Notes: generated by a model from the sequence alone, not told the origin. 64,000 nt of DNA from Leptospira koniambonensis (GCF_004769555.1 NZ_RQFY01000007.1:299961-363960); one strand, 5' to 3'. Shown: positions 48,187-56,848, counted from the stretch's first letter. A program made the numbers and translations.

Positions 48187-48209
48187 GTGATACAAAAAGG
48201 TGATACAAA
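48187..48209 (+). promoter_or_regulatory. Candidate antitoxin operator (direct repeat)
   Basis: GTGATACAAA occurs twice, at 48187-48196 and 48200-48209, 13 bp apart, just before the antitoxin start. Ribbon-helix-helix antitoxins often bind such repeats. Confidence 0.4.
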
Positions 48210-48215
48210 GGATTT

Positions 48216-48476
48216 GTGATCAGTTTAAGAATACCACCCGATTTAGAAAGGCAATTAGATTCATTTGCAAAATCCAAGGGTAAAAGTCGCTCTGAGATCG
48301 TAAAAGAATCAATTCTTGAATATATCAAGAATCATAGTTCAAATAAAACACCCTTTGAATTAGGCGAAGATCTATTTGGTAAACATTCTGCTAACAATCA
48401 GGAATTATCTCAGAATAGGAAAAGTGCATTAAAAGAAATACTAAAGGACAAGAATGAAAAACGCAGCTCTCGTTGA
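48216..48476 (+). CDS. Ribbon-helix-helix antitoxin (cassette 8)
   Basis: An 86-aa protein. The N terminus MISLRIPPDLERQLDSFAKSKGKSRSEIVKESI is a typical RHH (CopG/VapB type) DNA-binding region, and the disordered C-terminal half would bind the toxin. Start GTG 48216. It overlaps the toxin gene by 23 nt. Confidence 0.75.
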   Translation: MISLRIPPDLERQLDSFAKSKGKSRSEIVKESILEYIKNHSSNKTPFELGEDLFGKHSANNQELSQNRKSALKEILKDKNEKRSSR

Positions 48477-48870
48477 TTCTGGTCCAATCATCGCATTATT
48501 TAATTCATCAGATAATTATCATAAACCAGTATTTAAGTTCCTAAAGGGATTTAAAGGATCATTGTTTACTACTTGGCCTGTGGTCACTGAAGTAATCTAT
48601 TTACTTTCTTTTTCAATAAATGCCCAGTCTGACTTTTTGGAATGGATAGAGCGTGGGAGTCTGCAAATTTTAGATATAACATTAGAAGATCTAAAATATA
48701 TAAAGAGTAGGATGCAAAAGTATTCAGATTTGCCAATGGATTTGGCCGATGCGTCTTTAATGTGCATAGCGGAAAGGGAAGGCATCTATAATATTATTAG
48801 TATAGATTCAGACTTCTCCATATACAAAACTCTTAAAGGCAAATATCTCGCAAATTTATATAAGAATTAG
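48454..48870 (+). CDS. PIN-domain toxin, VapC type (cassette 8)
   Basis: A 138-aa PIN ribonuclease. Acidic cluster residues visible: D8 (VDSG), E46 (TEV), D96/D99 (DLPMDLADASL) and D118/D120 (IDSDF). Typical of VapC toxins that cleave tRNA or rRNA. The overlap with the antitoxin gives coupled translation. TA pairs are common stabilisers of cassette arrays. Confidence 0.85.
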   Translation: MKNAALVDSGPIIALFNSSDNYHKPVFKFLKGFKGSLFTTWPVVTEVIYLLSFSINAQSDFLEWIERGSLQILDITLEDLKYIKSRMQKYSDLPMDLADASLMCIAEREGIYNIISIDSDFSIYKTLKGKYLANLYKN

Positions 48871-48881
48871 GCCAGCCCAGC

Positions 48882-49021
48882 GTATAACTATCGGTGCTTC
48901 CGCATCGCTTCGAGATCGCTAACGCGACTCTCGCTCGGGCTTCGCCACATTTGCTTCTGTCACTTCGTTTGCAGAGCAAACTCGTGCCATCGCAAACGTC
49001 GGAACACCTTGGTCGTTAGGC
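48882..49021 (+). other. attC8
   Basis: R'' GTATAAC 48882-48888, R' GTTAGGC 49015-49021, 140 bp. The R'' differs from most sites but matches the start of its own cassette (GTTATAC). Cassette 8 repeat 16/18. Confidence 0.92.
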
Positions 49022-49324
49022 GCAATATCGCGATTTTCTTTTTTAATTTTTTAGTTAAAAGTTGTGAATTCTGTTTTGAAATAAAGTGAGGATCCACTTA
49101 AAGTCCGATCGCTTTTCACCCTTTTCTTGCCTTGTGTTGTAGACTGAAAAAGCATTCCAGTATGTTAGGAATTTAATAAAACTACTTTCATTTCTTTCAC
49201 TGAATCCAACGAAAAGGGTTCGCTATTTTTAATCTAAAAGTAGATTTATCTTTATATGACCTTTGCTCTATTTGTAGATTTTACAGAGTAGGGTTTTGGT
49301 GCACCGTGTTTTAGCGATACTGCT
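49016..49324 (+). other. ORF-less cassette 9 (family B)
   Basis: About 309 bp with no convincing ORF, closely similar to cassette 15 along its length. Shared blocks: CGCTTTTCACCCTTTTCTTG, CATTCCAGTATGTTA, CCAACGAAAAGGGTTCGCTA, TTTTACAGAGTAGGGTTTTG. ACCCTTTTC and GAAAAGGGT can pair over about 110 nt. Candidate non-coding RNA cassette. Confidence 0.6.
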
Positions 49325-49467
49325 GCCTAACTATCGGTGCTTCCGCTCCGCTCGGAGATCGCTAACGCGACTCACTCGCTCGGGCTGCGCCACATTTTGC
49401 ATTGTAACTTCGTTTGCAAAGCAAACTCGTTCCAACGCAAAACGTCGGAACACCTTGGTCGTTAAGC
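49325..49467 (+). other. attC9
   Basis: R'' GCCTAAC 49325-49331, R' GTTAAGC 49461-49467, 143 bp. Cassette 9 repeat pairs with one bulged T. The C usually at -4 is at -5. Confidence 0.9.
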
Positions 49468-49490
49468 GCCATTTTGGAAATTAGATTTTT

Positions 49491-49958
49491 ATGGCAACTT
49501 TAGAACTTCACCTGAATAAACAGTATGGTTACTCGTGCCAGACTTGGTTGGCAAAGTATTTATCTGATAACTACTTTGGTGGGAAGTATCGGATCTGGTT
49601 TGCAACTGAAATTCACCCATTAAATAATGGATTATCATCTAATCCCTTGCGCTTGTATGAAGAACTTTCAAGGATAACGGCAACTAATGATTATAATCAC
49701 AGTAGAATTGTACAGTTAAAACGCAATTTAATTATGTGGGTGGCGTCAGAAGTAAGTAATAAGCTTACATATTCACAAGCAGGACATTTAATAGGGATAA
49801 TAAGTAAAGCGCCAGTAAAGTCATTTCGGCCACTTTTGTGGAGAATTGAGTTGAGCAGAATTCATGTGACTAGATTGCAAAATATAGGTCAGTTTCCAGA
49901 TGAGTATTTGATAGGTGATTTAGATTCTAATGAATATGAGGTAATTGTTGATGCTTGA
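49491..49958 (+). CDS. Hypothetical protein, first gene of two-gene cassette 10
   Basis: A 155-aa protein, mixed helical, with charged and Trp-containing segments (MATLELHLNKQYGYSCQTWL; NYFGGKYRIWFATEIH). No recognised family. Its end overlaps the start of the next ORF by 8 nt, so the two are coupled. Confidence 0.5.
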   Translation: MATLELHLNKQYGYSCQTWLAKYLSDNYFGGKYRIWFATEIHPLNNGLSSNPLRLYEELSRITATNDYNHSRIVQLKRNLIMWVASEVSNKLTYSQAGHLIGIISKAPVKSFRPLLWRIELSRIHVTRLQNIGQFPDEYLIGDLDSNEYEVIVDA

Positions 49959-50766
49959 TTATGATAAGATAGCGGCACTGCATGCCTTGATTAGCTTGCG
50001 GGCATCCTATGAAACAAATCCAATAGAATATCGATATGCAACTGATTTATCCCCACAAGAATTAGATAAGAAAATAGAAGAGGGTCTTTCTGCTGTAGAT
50101 GATAGTGAAGTAAAAGCAAATTGGTTAGAATTTAAATCGTACAGTAAGGAAACTTCTAATCAACCGCAAAAATCTTTTTTACTTCAAATTCTAAACGATT
50201 CATCTTATAGAAAAGCGGCGTATTATGGTGCATTGGGAATTTCTCAAGAACATCTTACGCCAGAAGACTTAGAATCGGTTAATATTAATGTTACTAAGGA
50301 AAAAGACTGGCATTCGGATCATTCGAGTATTCGGAGTCTTGCAATTAACGAGTTTTATAAACAATTTTCGGAATACTATGATTTAACAGTTGATGCAATA
50401 TTTCCTTCAAAGCAAGGAATGCGGAGAATTGATGCAATATTGGAACCTAAAAAAGGGTATTCATTTTTAAGAAGACTTGTAGTTGAATATAAACAGAATA
50501 TTAATTCTAGAAATCGGTTAACAAGTAGTTTGCAAGAATTATTGAATTTTAATAAACCAAATGTGAAAATCAGTTTTTCTGTCTTAATTTATTCAGGTAT
50601 ACAGGTAGGAGTAGATCTTGTATTTAATAAAATAAATCTTAAGCAAAATGTAAAAAATACTGTATATATTATTCAGTATGACTATAGAAATAATACCTTC
50701 GATCAATCTAATTTAGAATTACTAAGAAAATACATTCTTACTAGCACTGAACAAAACGGCGCTTAA
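49951..50766 (+). CDS. Candidate PD-(D/E)XK nuclease-like protein, second gene of cassette 10
   Basis: A 271-aa protein. RRIDAIL...LRRLVVEYKQN contains an Asp, then 18 residues, then ExK (EYK), the spacing of a PD-(D/E)XK nuclease core in a beta-strand setting. No other motif is recognised. ATG 49951 is preferred; TTG 49945 also possible. Its stop codon TAA lies inside R'' of attC10. Two coupled genes with a nuclease candidate hint at a defence cassette, not proven. Confidence 0.45.
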   Translation: MLDYDKIAALHALISLRASYETNPIEYRYATDLSPQELDKKIEEGLSAVDDSEVKANWLEFKSYSKETSNQPQKSFLLQILNDSSYRKAAYYGALGISQEHLTPEDLESVNINVTKEKDWHSDHSSIRSLAINEFYKQFSEYYDLTVDAIFPSKQGMRRIDAILEPKKGYSFLRRLVVEYKQNINSRNRLTSSLQELLNFNKPNVKISFSVLIYSGIQVGVDLVFNKINLKQNVKNTVYIIQYDYRNNTFDQSNLELLRKYILTSTEQNGA

Positions 50767-50899
50767 CTGTCTGTGCTTCCGCTACGCTTCGAGATTGCTG
50801 CGCGACTCTCGCTTGGCCTACGGCACATTTGCTTCTGTCACTACGCTTGCATAACAAGCTCGTGCCATCGCAAACGTCGGAACACCTTGGTCGTTATAC
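50761..50899 (+). other. attC10
   Basis: R'' GCTTAAC 50761-50767, R' GTTATAC 50893-50899, 139 bp. Cassette 10 repeat 15/16. The R'' contains the stop codon of the upstream gene. Confidence 0.9.
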
Positions 50900-51025
50900 G
50901 ACATTCCTATTGACATTTCAGTTATTAAAAATATTTAATTTACTATTAGTGAGTTTATAAGTTATTTTATATTTAAATATAAAATATACGTATTTTTAAC
51001 TATCTAATAATCGGGAATTCTTTAA

Positions 51026-51340
51026 ATGAAACATTCATCAGACGAGCGTTGGAAAGAAGCGAGGAAAAGAGTTGAACCTTATGTTCATGCTGTCTTTTGG
51101 CAAGATTTAGGCGTAGAAGATTCTCAAAGGTATGTAGATTGGATATTAGATAGGTTAGTTAAACATGAATTCTTAGCAGTTCTCGAGGATAACTATGCGT
51201 TATGGAAGTCTGATGAGAATAGAGATCGAATTTTACTTATTAGCGATTTAAAGTATCCTGAAGCTCGTAAAATTTTGAATGAGAAACTGGAAAAAGATCC
51301 GAATACATATTATTGGATTCAACCGAACAGCGCTCCGTGA
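51026..51340 (+). CDS. Hypothetical protein (cassette 11)
   Basis: A 104-aa charged protein, probably helical (VEDSQRYVDWILDRLVKHEFLAVLEDNYALWKS). No family recognised. Confidence 0.45.
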   Translation: MKHSSDERWKEARKRVEPYVHAVFWQDLGVEDSQRYVDWILDRLVKHEFLAVLEDNYALWKSDENRDRILLISDLKYPEARKILNEKLEKDPNTYYWIQPNSAP

Positions 51341-51378
51341 ACACATTTTTTGATATCGATCGTAAAATACGGAACGTC

Positions 51379-51519
51379 GCATAACTTTCGGTGCTTCCGC
51401 TCCGCTTCGAGATCGCTACGCGACTCTCGCTCGGACTTCGCCACATTTGCTTCTGTTACTCGTCTTGCAATGGCAAGTCTCGCGCCATCGCAAACGTCGG
51501 AACACCTTGGTCGTTAAGC
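51379..51519 (+). other. attC11
   Basis: R'' GCATAAC 51379-51385, R' GTTAAGC 51513-51519, 141 bp. Cassette 11 repeat 13/15. Confidence 0.9.
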
Positions 51520-51577
51520 GCCATTCAAAAAATCAGTTTTCTTTTCACAAATCAGATAATCAAAGATAACTTTTAAG

Positions 51578-51931
51578 ATGAAATTAACTGGAAGTTTAAC
51601 TGAAGCGAAACTCAAAAAAGATCTTTTGTCTTTAAAAGAATTCCTTTTCGTTTCTCAAAAGGGGAGTTTAATTGATCAAACAGTTAAACGTAATTTCCCT
51701 AATATTAATACATATTTTGTCATAAATTATTTAGAATATCAGGGGAGCATATCCGTAAAGATACTGGTAAATAGTAAGGATATTATTCTTTTGGAATTTG
51801 AGGAAGAGAGATTAGAAGAATTCGAGTTAATTTCGGTGAATGACTATTTAATTGGAAAATCGCATCGTGAACAGCTCTTATTGGCTGTTGCTGTTGATTT
51901 AGGCGAAAGTGCTTCAAAAATAATCGAGTAA
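51578..51931 (+). CDS. Hypothetical protein (cassette 12)
   Basis: A 117-aa alpha/beta protein (NTYFVINYLEYQGSISVKILV, then VNDYLIGKSHREQLLLAVAVDLGES). No recognised domain. Confidence 0.45.
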   Translation: MKLTGSLTEAKLKKDLLSLKEFLFVSQKGSLIDQTVKRNFPNINTYFVINYLEYQGSISVKILVNSKDIILLEFEEERLEEFELISVNDYLIGKSHREQLLLAVAVDLGESASKIIE

Positions 51932-51963
51932 TTGAATAGAGCTTAAGAATAGATTTGAACGGC

Positions 51964-52106
51964 GCTTAACTATCGGTGCTTCCGCTTCGCTCGGAGATCA
52001 CTTACGCGACTCACTCGCTCGGGCTACGCCACATTCACTTTCGTCACTTCGTTTGCATAGCAAACTCGTGCCGTCGCGAAACGTCGGAACACCTTGGTCG
52101 TTAAGC
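51964..52106 (+). other. attC12
   Basis: R'' GCTTAAC 51964-51970, R' GTTAAGC 52100-52106, 143 bp. Cassette 12 repeat 15/16. Confidence 0.92.
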
Positions 52107-52401
52107 GAACATGACTGTAAAATTTATTTTCTTTTTGTTTTGAAGCTTGGAATTCTTGTGAATCTTTTCTAAAACTAATGTGGATTTCACTCTTAAAGCA
52201 TGCGTTTCATCGCGATCAACGGGTGACCTTGGTTAGTAGTTATGAATAATAGTTCTAATGCTCTAGCCGTTTCCTTAAGAGTAAATTTTATTTGCGACTG
52301 AAACGGATGGAATATTGTGGATGTCCGTAATCCATCAGTATTGAATTTTAGTATAAATAGGGGATAAGTTCGGACACTATTGCTGTCCGTGCAGTCACGT
52401 C
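52101..52401 (+). other. ORF-less cassette 13
   Basis: About 300 bp without a convincing + strand ORF. The minus ORF 52193-52480 runs into attC13 and is not credible. Not obviously similar to families A and B. Unknown. Confidence 0.5.
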
Positions 52402-52558
52402 GCTTAACTGTCGCCTCTGGCGTTGCGCTTCGGACTGCTTCGCATCCTCGCTCCAGGCTTCGCCACATTGGCTCAGTCACTCGAATTGCAGAGCAATTCT
52501 CGCGCCTGTCTTCGCTTACGCTCAGCTCGCCAACGTCGCCAAGGCTTGGTCGTTAGAC
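52402..52558 (+). other. attC13
   Basis: R'' GCTTAAC 52402-52408, R' GTTAGAC 52552-52558, 157 bp. Distinct inner arms: GCCTCTGGCG against CGCCAAGGC, with one extra base. Cassette 13 repeat pairs with one gap. Confidence 0.88.
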
Positions 52559-52593
52559 GTCATGACCTATCAATATTTACTAAAAGGAAAATT

Positions 52594-52995
52594 ATGAAAA
52601 GACCTAGATCAATTACAATATTAGCTTGGATAGTCAGTATATCTACTGCTTTTACCCTGTTTTCATATTTCAGACTTTGGGGTACCCCGCAATTTGCAGC
52701 ATTGTTGGAAAATATAAATTATCTAACTTATTGGATGAAACTAATTTTATTTGCGATGAGTACAGCTATTCTAATACTTCTAAGTATTGGAACATTCTTA
52801 GGTATAAATTGGATAAGATATCTTTACACAGGTTGGTATGTATTCTCGTCGGTTCTTTGTCTTTTTACATATCAGTCAAAAGGTTCAATAATTTTTGGTA
52901 TGATTACAGGTGCGATGATAATATACTTCCTGTTCCGTCCATTGTCGAATTCATTTTTTAAAAGAAGTTCTAAATCGGGAATAGAGAGTGAGTAG
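52594..52995 (+). CDS. Four-TM membrane protein (cassette 14)
   Basis: A 133-aa protein with four TM helices (about 8-25, 46-66, 74-92, 98-115) and a basic C-terminal end. AAAGGAAAATT before ATG 52594. The longer frame from 52423 runs through attC13 and is not used. Confidence 0.55.
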   Translation: MKRPRSITILAWIVSISTAFTLFSYFRLWGTPQFAALLENINYLTYWMKLILFAMSTAILILLSIGTFLGINWIRYLYTGWYVFSSVLCLFTYQSKGSIIFGMITGAMIIYFLFRPLSNSFFKRSSKSGIESE

Positions 52996-53034
52996 TTGAA
53001 CAAGCAAGGATCACGTTTCTCATTAGGTCACAAC

Positions 53035-53176
53035 GTCTAACTATCGGTGCTTCCGCTACGCTCGGAGATCGCTATCGCGACTCACTCGCTCGAGCTACGC
53101 CACATTTACTTCTGTCACTTCGTTTGCAGAGCAAACTCGTGCCATCGCAAACGTCGGAACACCTTGGTCGTTAGGC
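53035..53176 (+). other. attC14
   Basis: R'' GTCTAAC 53035-53041, R' GTTAGGC 53170-53176, 142 bp. Cassette 14 starts with GTTAGAC; repeat 16/19. Confidence 0.9.
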
Positions 53177-53475
53177 GAAATATCGCGATTTTCTTTTTAT
53201 TTTTCTAAAAGAAAGTTTGAATCTTTCCGTGGTAATTTGAGTGGAATTAATTTTAGGTTAGGTCGCTTTTCACCCTTTTCTTGTTTTATATAGTAAGCTG
53301 AAAACATTCCAGTATGTTAAGAATTGATTATAACTACTTGAATTTCTTTCATTGAATCCAACGAAAAGGGTTCGCTACTTTATCTCTAAGAGTAAATTTG
53401 TCTTTGTTTTACCTTTGCTCTATTAGTATATTTTACAGAGTAGGGTTTTGGTGCAACGTGCTTGAGCGATACTTC
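53171..53475 (+). other. ORF-less cassette 15 (family B)
   Basis: About 305 bp, homologous to cassette 9 over its full length with the same order of blocks and only small indels. No convincing ORF. The 3' end carries TGCAACGTG instead of TGCACCGTG. Confidence 0.6.
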
Positions 53476-53618
53476 GCCTAACTTCCGGTGCCTCCGCGCC
53501 GCTCGAAGATCGCTTTCGCGACTCACTCGCTTGGCCTTCGGCACATTCGCGTCCGTCACTTTGTTTGCATGCGCAAACTCGTGCCGTTGCGAACGTCGGA
53601 GCACCTCGGTCGTTAGGC
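53476..53618 (+). other. attC15
   Basis: R'' GCCTAAC 53476-53482, R' GTTAGGC 53612-53618, 143 bp. Arms GGTGCCTCCG/CGGAGCACC co-vary. Cassette 15 repeat 16/17. Confidence 0.92.
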
Positions 53619-53695
53619 GAAAAATTGCGCAATTTTGTCTTATCAGCTTAAAAACTTATCTATAATATAGAATTTCTTAAAAGAGTTTTCTTCAA

Positions 53696-54175
53696 TTGAA
53701 AGGATCGATAAATGTGCCTATTTTGTATCAAAAACATTGTATATTAATCAATACCTCCATGAGCGAGTTTAAAAGTGCTTTAAATAATCTTATTGAGAAG
53801 AATAAAAAATGGTTTATCTTTGATAGAGATCATCTTCCTTTTCGAGGTTCTATCTTAGAAAATGAGTTTTGGCTTAGGCGAATAATTCACTATAAAAATT
53901 CATTTCTTCCAACAATTTATGGAAAGATTATTCCCACTTCTGAAGGGACAACCATTGATCTTCGAATTAGGTTAACAATTCCTCAAATTATTCTAACAAT
54001 ATTCTGGTATTCATTTGATTTAATATTGATATTAATCTTTCCCTTCTCTGAACTCTGGGGGATTTTACTTTTCGTCAGTATAATTCTTCCATTCATAATG
54101 CTGCTCGTTCCGATTATTGCGTTTAGAATCGAAGCGAATAAAGCGATAGAAATACTCAAGGAGATTTTACTATAA
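53696..54175 (+). CDS. Membrane protein (cassette 16)
   Basis: A 159-aa protein from TTG 53696, or 138 aa from ATG 53759. A soluble N-terminal half then two TM helices (about 100-140). No family recognised. Confidence 0.45.
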   Translation: MKGSINVPILYQKHCILINTSMSEFKSALNNLIEKNKKWFIFDRDHLPFRGSILENEFWLRRIIHYKNSFLPTIYGKIIPTSEGTTIDLRIRLTIPQIILTIFWYSFDLILILIFPFSELWGILLFVSIILPFIMLLVPIIAFRIEANKAIEILKEILL

Positions 54176-54189
54176 ACGCGCAATTCATC

Positions 54190-54330
54190 GCCTAACTGTC
54201 GGTGCTTCCGCTGCGCTTCGAGATCGCTTTCGCGACTCTCGCTCGGGCTTCGCCACATTTTGCATTGTCACTTCGTTTGCAGAGCAAACTCGCGCCAACG
54301 CAAAACGTCGGAACACCTTGGTCGTTATGC
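54190..54330 (+). other. attC16
   Basis: R'' GCCTAAC 54190-54196, R' GTTATGC 54324-54330, 141 bp. Cassette 16 repeat 17/19. Confidence 0.92.
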
Positions 54331-54356
54331 GAAAATCGATGCAAATATTGTTTTGA

Positions 54357-54875
54357 ATGAAAAATAAAATTATTGGTCGCAAGTATCAAGAGTTCATAAC
54401 TCCCGAATATTATCGGCTTGAAATATTGGATAAGGCGTACTATGCTTTTGTAATCACACTTGTATATTCAATGCTAGCTTTTTTCGCATTATTTTCTTTG
54501 AGCGAGCGCGGATATATTGGAAGACAGACTTGCGTAGTCTTAACTCTAGTTTGTGCTTTCTGTATCTTGAAAGAATACTGGCCGATTATTCAAGAGCGTT
54601 ATATACAAATAGATAAAGATGAGATTGTCATGTCACCTGGGGTTTCATTTGCTGATGATTTAAGAAAATTGCTCTGGAAAGATGTTATAGAATTGCAAAA
54701 AATAAAGTTTTCCTTTAGAGGAAGGTATTCATTCATTACGACCATTGAAGCTTATAAGTTTATGTTTCAAGGCGATGTTTTTTATGAGATTGCTTATTTT
54801 GATTCACCAAATTTTGAAGCGGAATTGTTTAAATTTGCTGCGATGAATAAAGTGCCGTTTAAAATTAATCAATAA
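54357..54875 (+). CDS. Two-TM membrane protein (cassette 17), relative of cassette 24
   Basis: A 172-aa protein with two TM helices (about 30-75) and the soluble motif ERYIQIDKDEIVMSPGVSFADDLRKLLWKDV, paralleled in the cassette 24 product by ERFIQIDEDGI...LKWGSI. Both also have IGRK near the N terminus. A shared PH-like fold after the helices is possible. Unknown function. Confidence 0.55.
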   Translation: MKNKIIGRKYQEFITPEYYRLEILDKAYYAFVITLVYSMLAFFALFSLSERGYIGRQTCVVLTLVCAFCILKEYWPIIQERYIQIDKDEIVMSPGVSFADDLRKLLWKDVIELQKIKFSFRGRYSFITTIEAYKFMFQGDVFYEIAYFDSPNFEAELFKFAAMNKVPFKINQ

Positions 54876-54890
54876 GAAGCATCGATCGTC

Positions 54891-55031
54891 GCCTAACTGT
54901 CGGTGCTTCCGCTACGCTTCGAGATCGCTTACACGACTCTCGCTTGGGCTACGCCACATTTGCTTCTGTCACTTCGCTTGCAAAGCAAGCCTCGCGCCAT
55001 CGCAAACGTCGGAACACCTTGGTCGTTAGAC
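54891..55031 (+). other. attC17
   Basis: R'' GCCTAAC 54891-54897, R' GTTAGAC 55025-55031, 141 bp. Cassette 17 repeat 16/19. Confidence 0.92.
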
Positions 55032-55063
55032 GACATGATAGAAAAACTATTCTTGGAGAAAAA

Positions 55064-55807
55064 ATGGGAAAATTTTTTAAATACACATTCGCCATTCTGT
55101 TATTTGGGCTGGGGGTCTCATTGATTGTAATGGTCTTTTTGATGCCTGCGCCTGCCGGCTCAAATCAATATTCGATTTGGTACGTATTATTGTTTTCGTT
55201 ATTGTTAATTTTTTTAGGCTACGGAACTATCCGTAGCAACAAAATAGAAGGAGAAAGTATATATGCTGGATTATTGATTAGATTATTATCATCAGTAATT
55301 GATTGTATAATTTTGATTCTTCCAATATATTTCCTAAGCAATCTTGCCTTGAAAGTAAGCTTAAATTTGTATATTTCCATTCAATGGCTATCATACCTTG
55401 GTATCCACGTTCTTTCAGCATTTCTGCTATCTAAGTATGGTGGGACACCTGGCAAATTGATCGCGGGCTTACGAGTAACTCAGGATGATTTCAGTCAGGT
55501 ATCTTTCAAATCTGGCCTTAAAAGGTCTTCAATCGATTTAGTTTTCTCATTTTTTCTTGCAGTGGGATTAACACATGCAATTATACTTGCTCCTCCAAAT
55601 ATTTTAATGGAGACTAATCATTTCTCAGTGGGCGCTGTAATTAAGCCTTATACATATGAATGGTATAATGTTTTAAATGTAGTTTATTTATACTGGCTAT
55701 TGAGTGAATTTTTCGTGATGAATGTGAATTCAAAAAGAAAAGCTATTCATGATTATATAGCTAACACAGTGGTTGTTGAAAAAAATAAACTTTATCAAGT
55801 TCGATAA
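55064..55807 (+). CDS. RDD-family membrane protein (cassette 18)
   Basis: A 247-aa protein with five to six TM helices. The RDD-like core reads LLIRLLSSVIDCIILILPIYF and GTPGKLIAGLRVTQ, then KRKAIHDYIANTVVV; the family signature R-D-D is partly altered. Start ATG 55064 with TTGGAGAA upstream, not the longer frame from 54944 that starts in attC17. Confidence 0.7.
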   Translation: MGKFFKYTFAILLFGLGVSLIVMVFLMPAPAGSNQYSIWYVLLFSLLLIFLGYGTIRSNKIEGESIYAGLLIRLLSSVIDCIILILPIYFLSNLALKVSLNLYISIQWLSYLGIHVLSAFLLSKYGGTPGKLIAGLRVTQDDFSQVSFKSGLKRSSIDLVFSFFLAVGLTHAIILAPPNILMETNHFSVGAVIKPYTYEWYNVLNVVYLYWLLSEFFVMNVNSKRKAIHDYIANTVVVEKNKLYQVR

Positions 55808-55819
55808 AATCTACCACGT

Positions 55820-55974
55820 CGTCTAACTTTCGGTGCTTCCGCAGCGCTGCGGGATTGCTACGCAACCCTTGCTTGGCCTTCGGCACATTTCGCTTTGTCA
55901 CTCGTCTTGCAGAGCAAGTCTCGCGCCAAGTGCTTGCGCACTCGCGAAACGTCGGAACACCTTGGTCGTTAGGC
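55820..55974 (+). other. attC18
   Basis: R'' GTCTAAC 55820-55826, R' GTTAGGC 55968-55974, 155 bp. Cassette 18 repeat 15/17. Confidence 0.9.
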
Positions 55975-56245
55975 GGACATCCGATAATTTTTTTCTTTTT
56001 ACTTTAGGGTTAAACAATTTCTATAATTACGCCGGTAGTAGATTCTTCTTTAGATTTTATCCGCTCCTTTGGGTGCTGTTGCCGAGCTTTATATTTCATC
56101 CGCGTAATCGATTGCAGTTTATGGTTATAATGGATCTCGTATTCGGAGCGGGGTTTGGTAACTAGTAGCATAATTTTACTGAAACGGCAATTTGCCGACT
56201 CAGAGAAACGTAAATATTGGATGCACCGTGTTTGGATCGGACGTC
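55969..56245 (+). other. ORF-less cassette 19 (family A)
   Basis: About 277 bp related to cassette 6: same start CGGACATCCGATAA, CGTATTCGGAGCGG, AAACGGCAATTTGCCGA, and end TGCACCGTGTTTGGATCGG. GGCAATTTGCC is a perfect local palindrome. No convincing ORF. Confidence 0.6.
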
Positions 56246-56386
56246 GCCTAACTATCGATTTGGCGTTCCGCTTCGAGATCGCTTTCGCGACTCTCGCTCC
56301 AGGCTTCGCCACATTTACTTCCGTCACTTCGCTTGCTTGAGCAAGTTCGCGCCGTCGTAAACGTCGCCAATCCTTGGTCGTTATGC
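56246..56386 (+). other. attC19
   Basis: R'' GCCTAAC 56246-56252, R' GTTATGC 56380-56386, 141 bp. A fourth arm type: GATTTGGCG against CGCCAATCC, with an extra T. Cassette 19 ends pair with one gap. Confidence 0.88.
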
Positions 56387-56407
56387 GACATTGTTTAAAA
56401 AAATCAG

Positions 56408-56848
56408 ATGACAGAAAATTTTTATAAAAAATATACAGAGCATCATTTTCATCCAACTATTTATGATATGATTGAAGTAGTTGTTTATGAAAGAATAGAT
56501 AGAGGCTTTGATGTATATTTATCAGAGGAAGTAAATTCCGTTCCTGAATTGGAAGAGTCCCGCATAGACCAGTATCATATTTTTGTAGGCACAATTGATA
56601 GCGAAGATGAATTTGAAGACTTATATAAACGCAAAATAAAAAATATAATTGGAAATAGATACGAGCAAATAACTTTTTACAAAGAAAGTAAATCGAGAAA
56701 GATTTGCGGAAAAATCTATGACGAGTTAAAAAAAGCCGGTTGTTCTCATATGTCTATCGGATCAGATGAAACTGGTGATTACAGTATATATATCCGTAGA
56801 AAAGATATTGAATTTGCAGAATGTATTGTTCAATCCAATCTATTATGA
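56408..56848 (+). CDS. Hypothetical protein (cassette 20)
   Basis: A 146-aa acidic protein, alpha/beta, ending in KAGCSHMSIGSDETGDYSIYIRR. No recognised family. Confidence 0.45.
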   Translation: MTENFYKKYTEHHFHPTIYDMIEVVVYERIDRGFDVYLSEEVNSVPELEESRIDQYHIFVGTIDSEDEFEDLYKRKIKNIIGNRYEQITFYKESKSRKICGKIYDELKKAGCSHMSIGSDETGDYSIYIRRKDIEFAECIVQSNLL

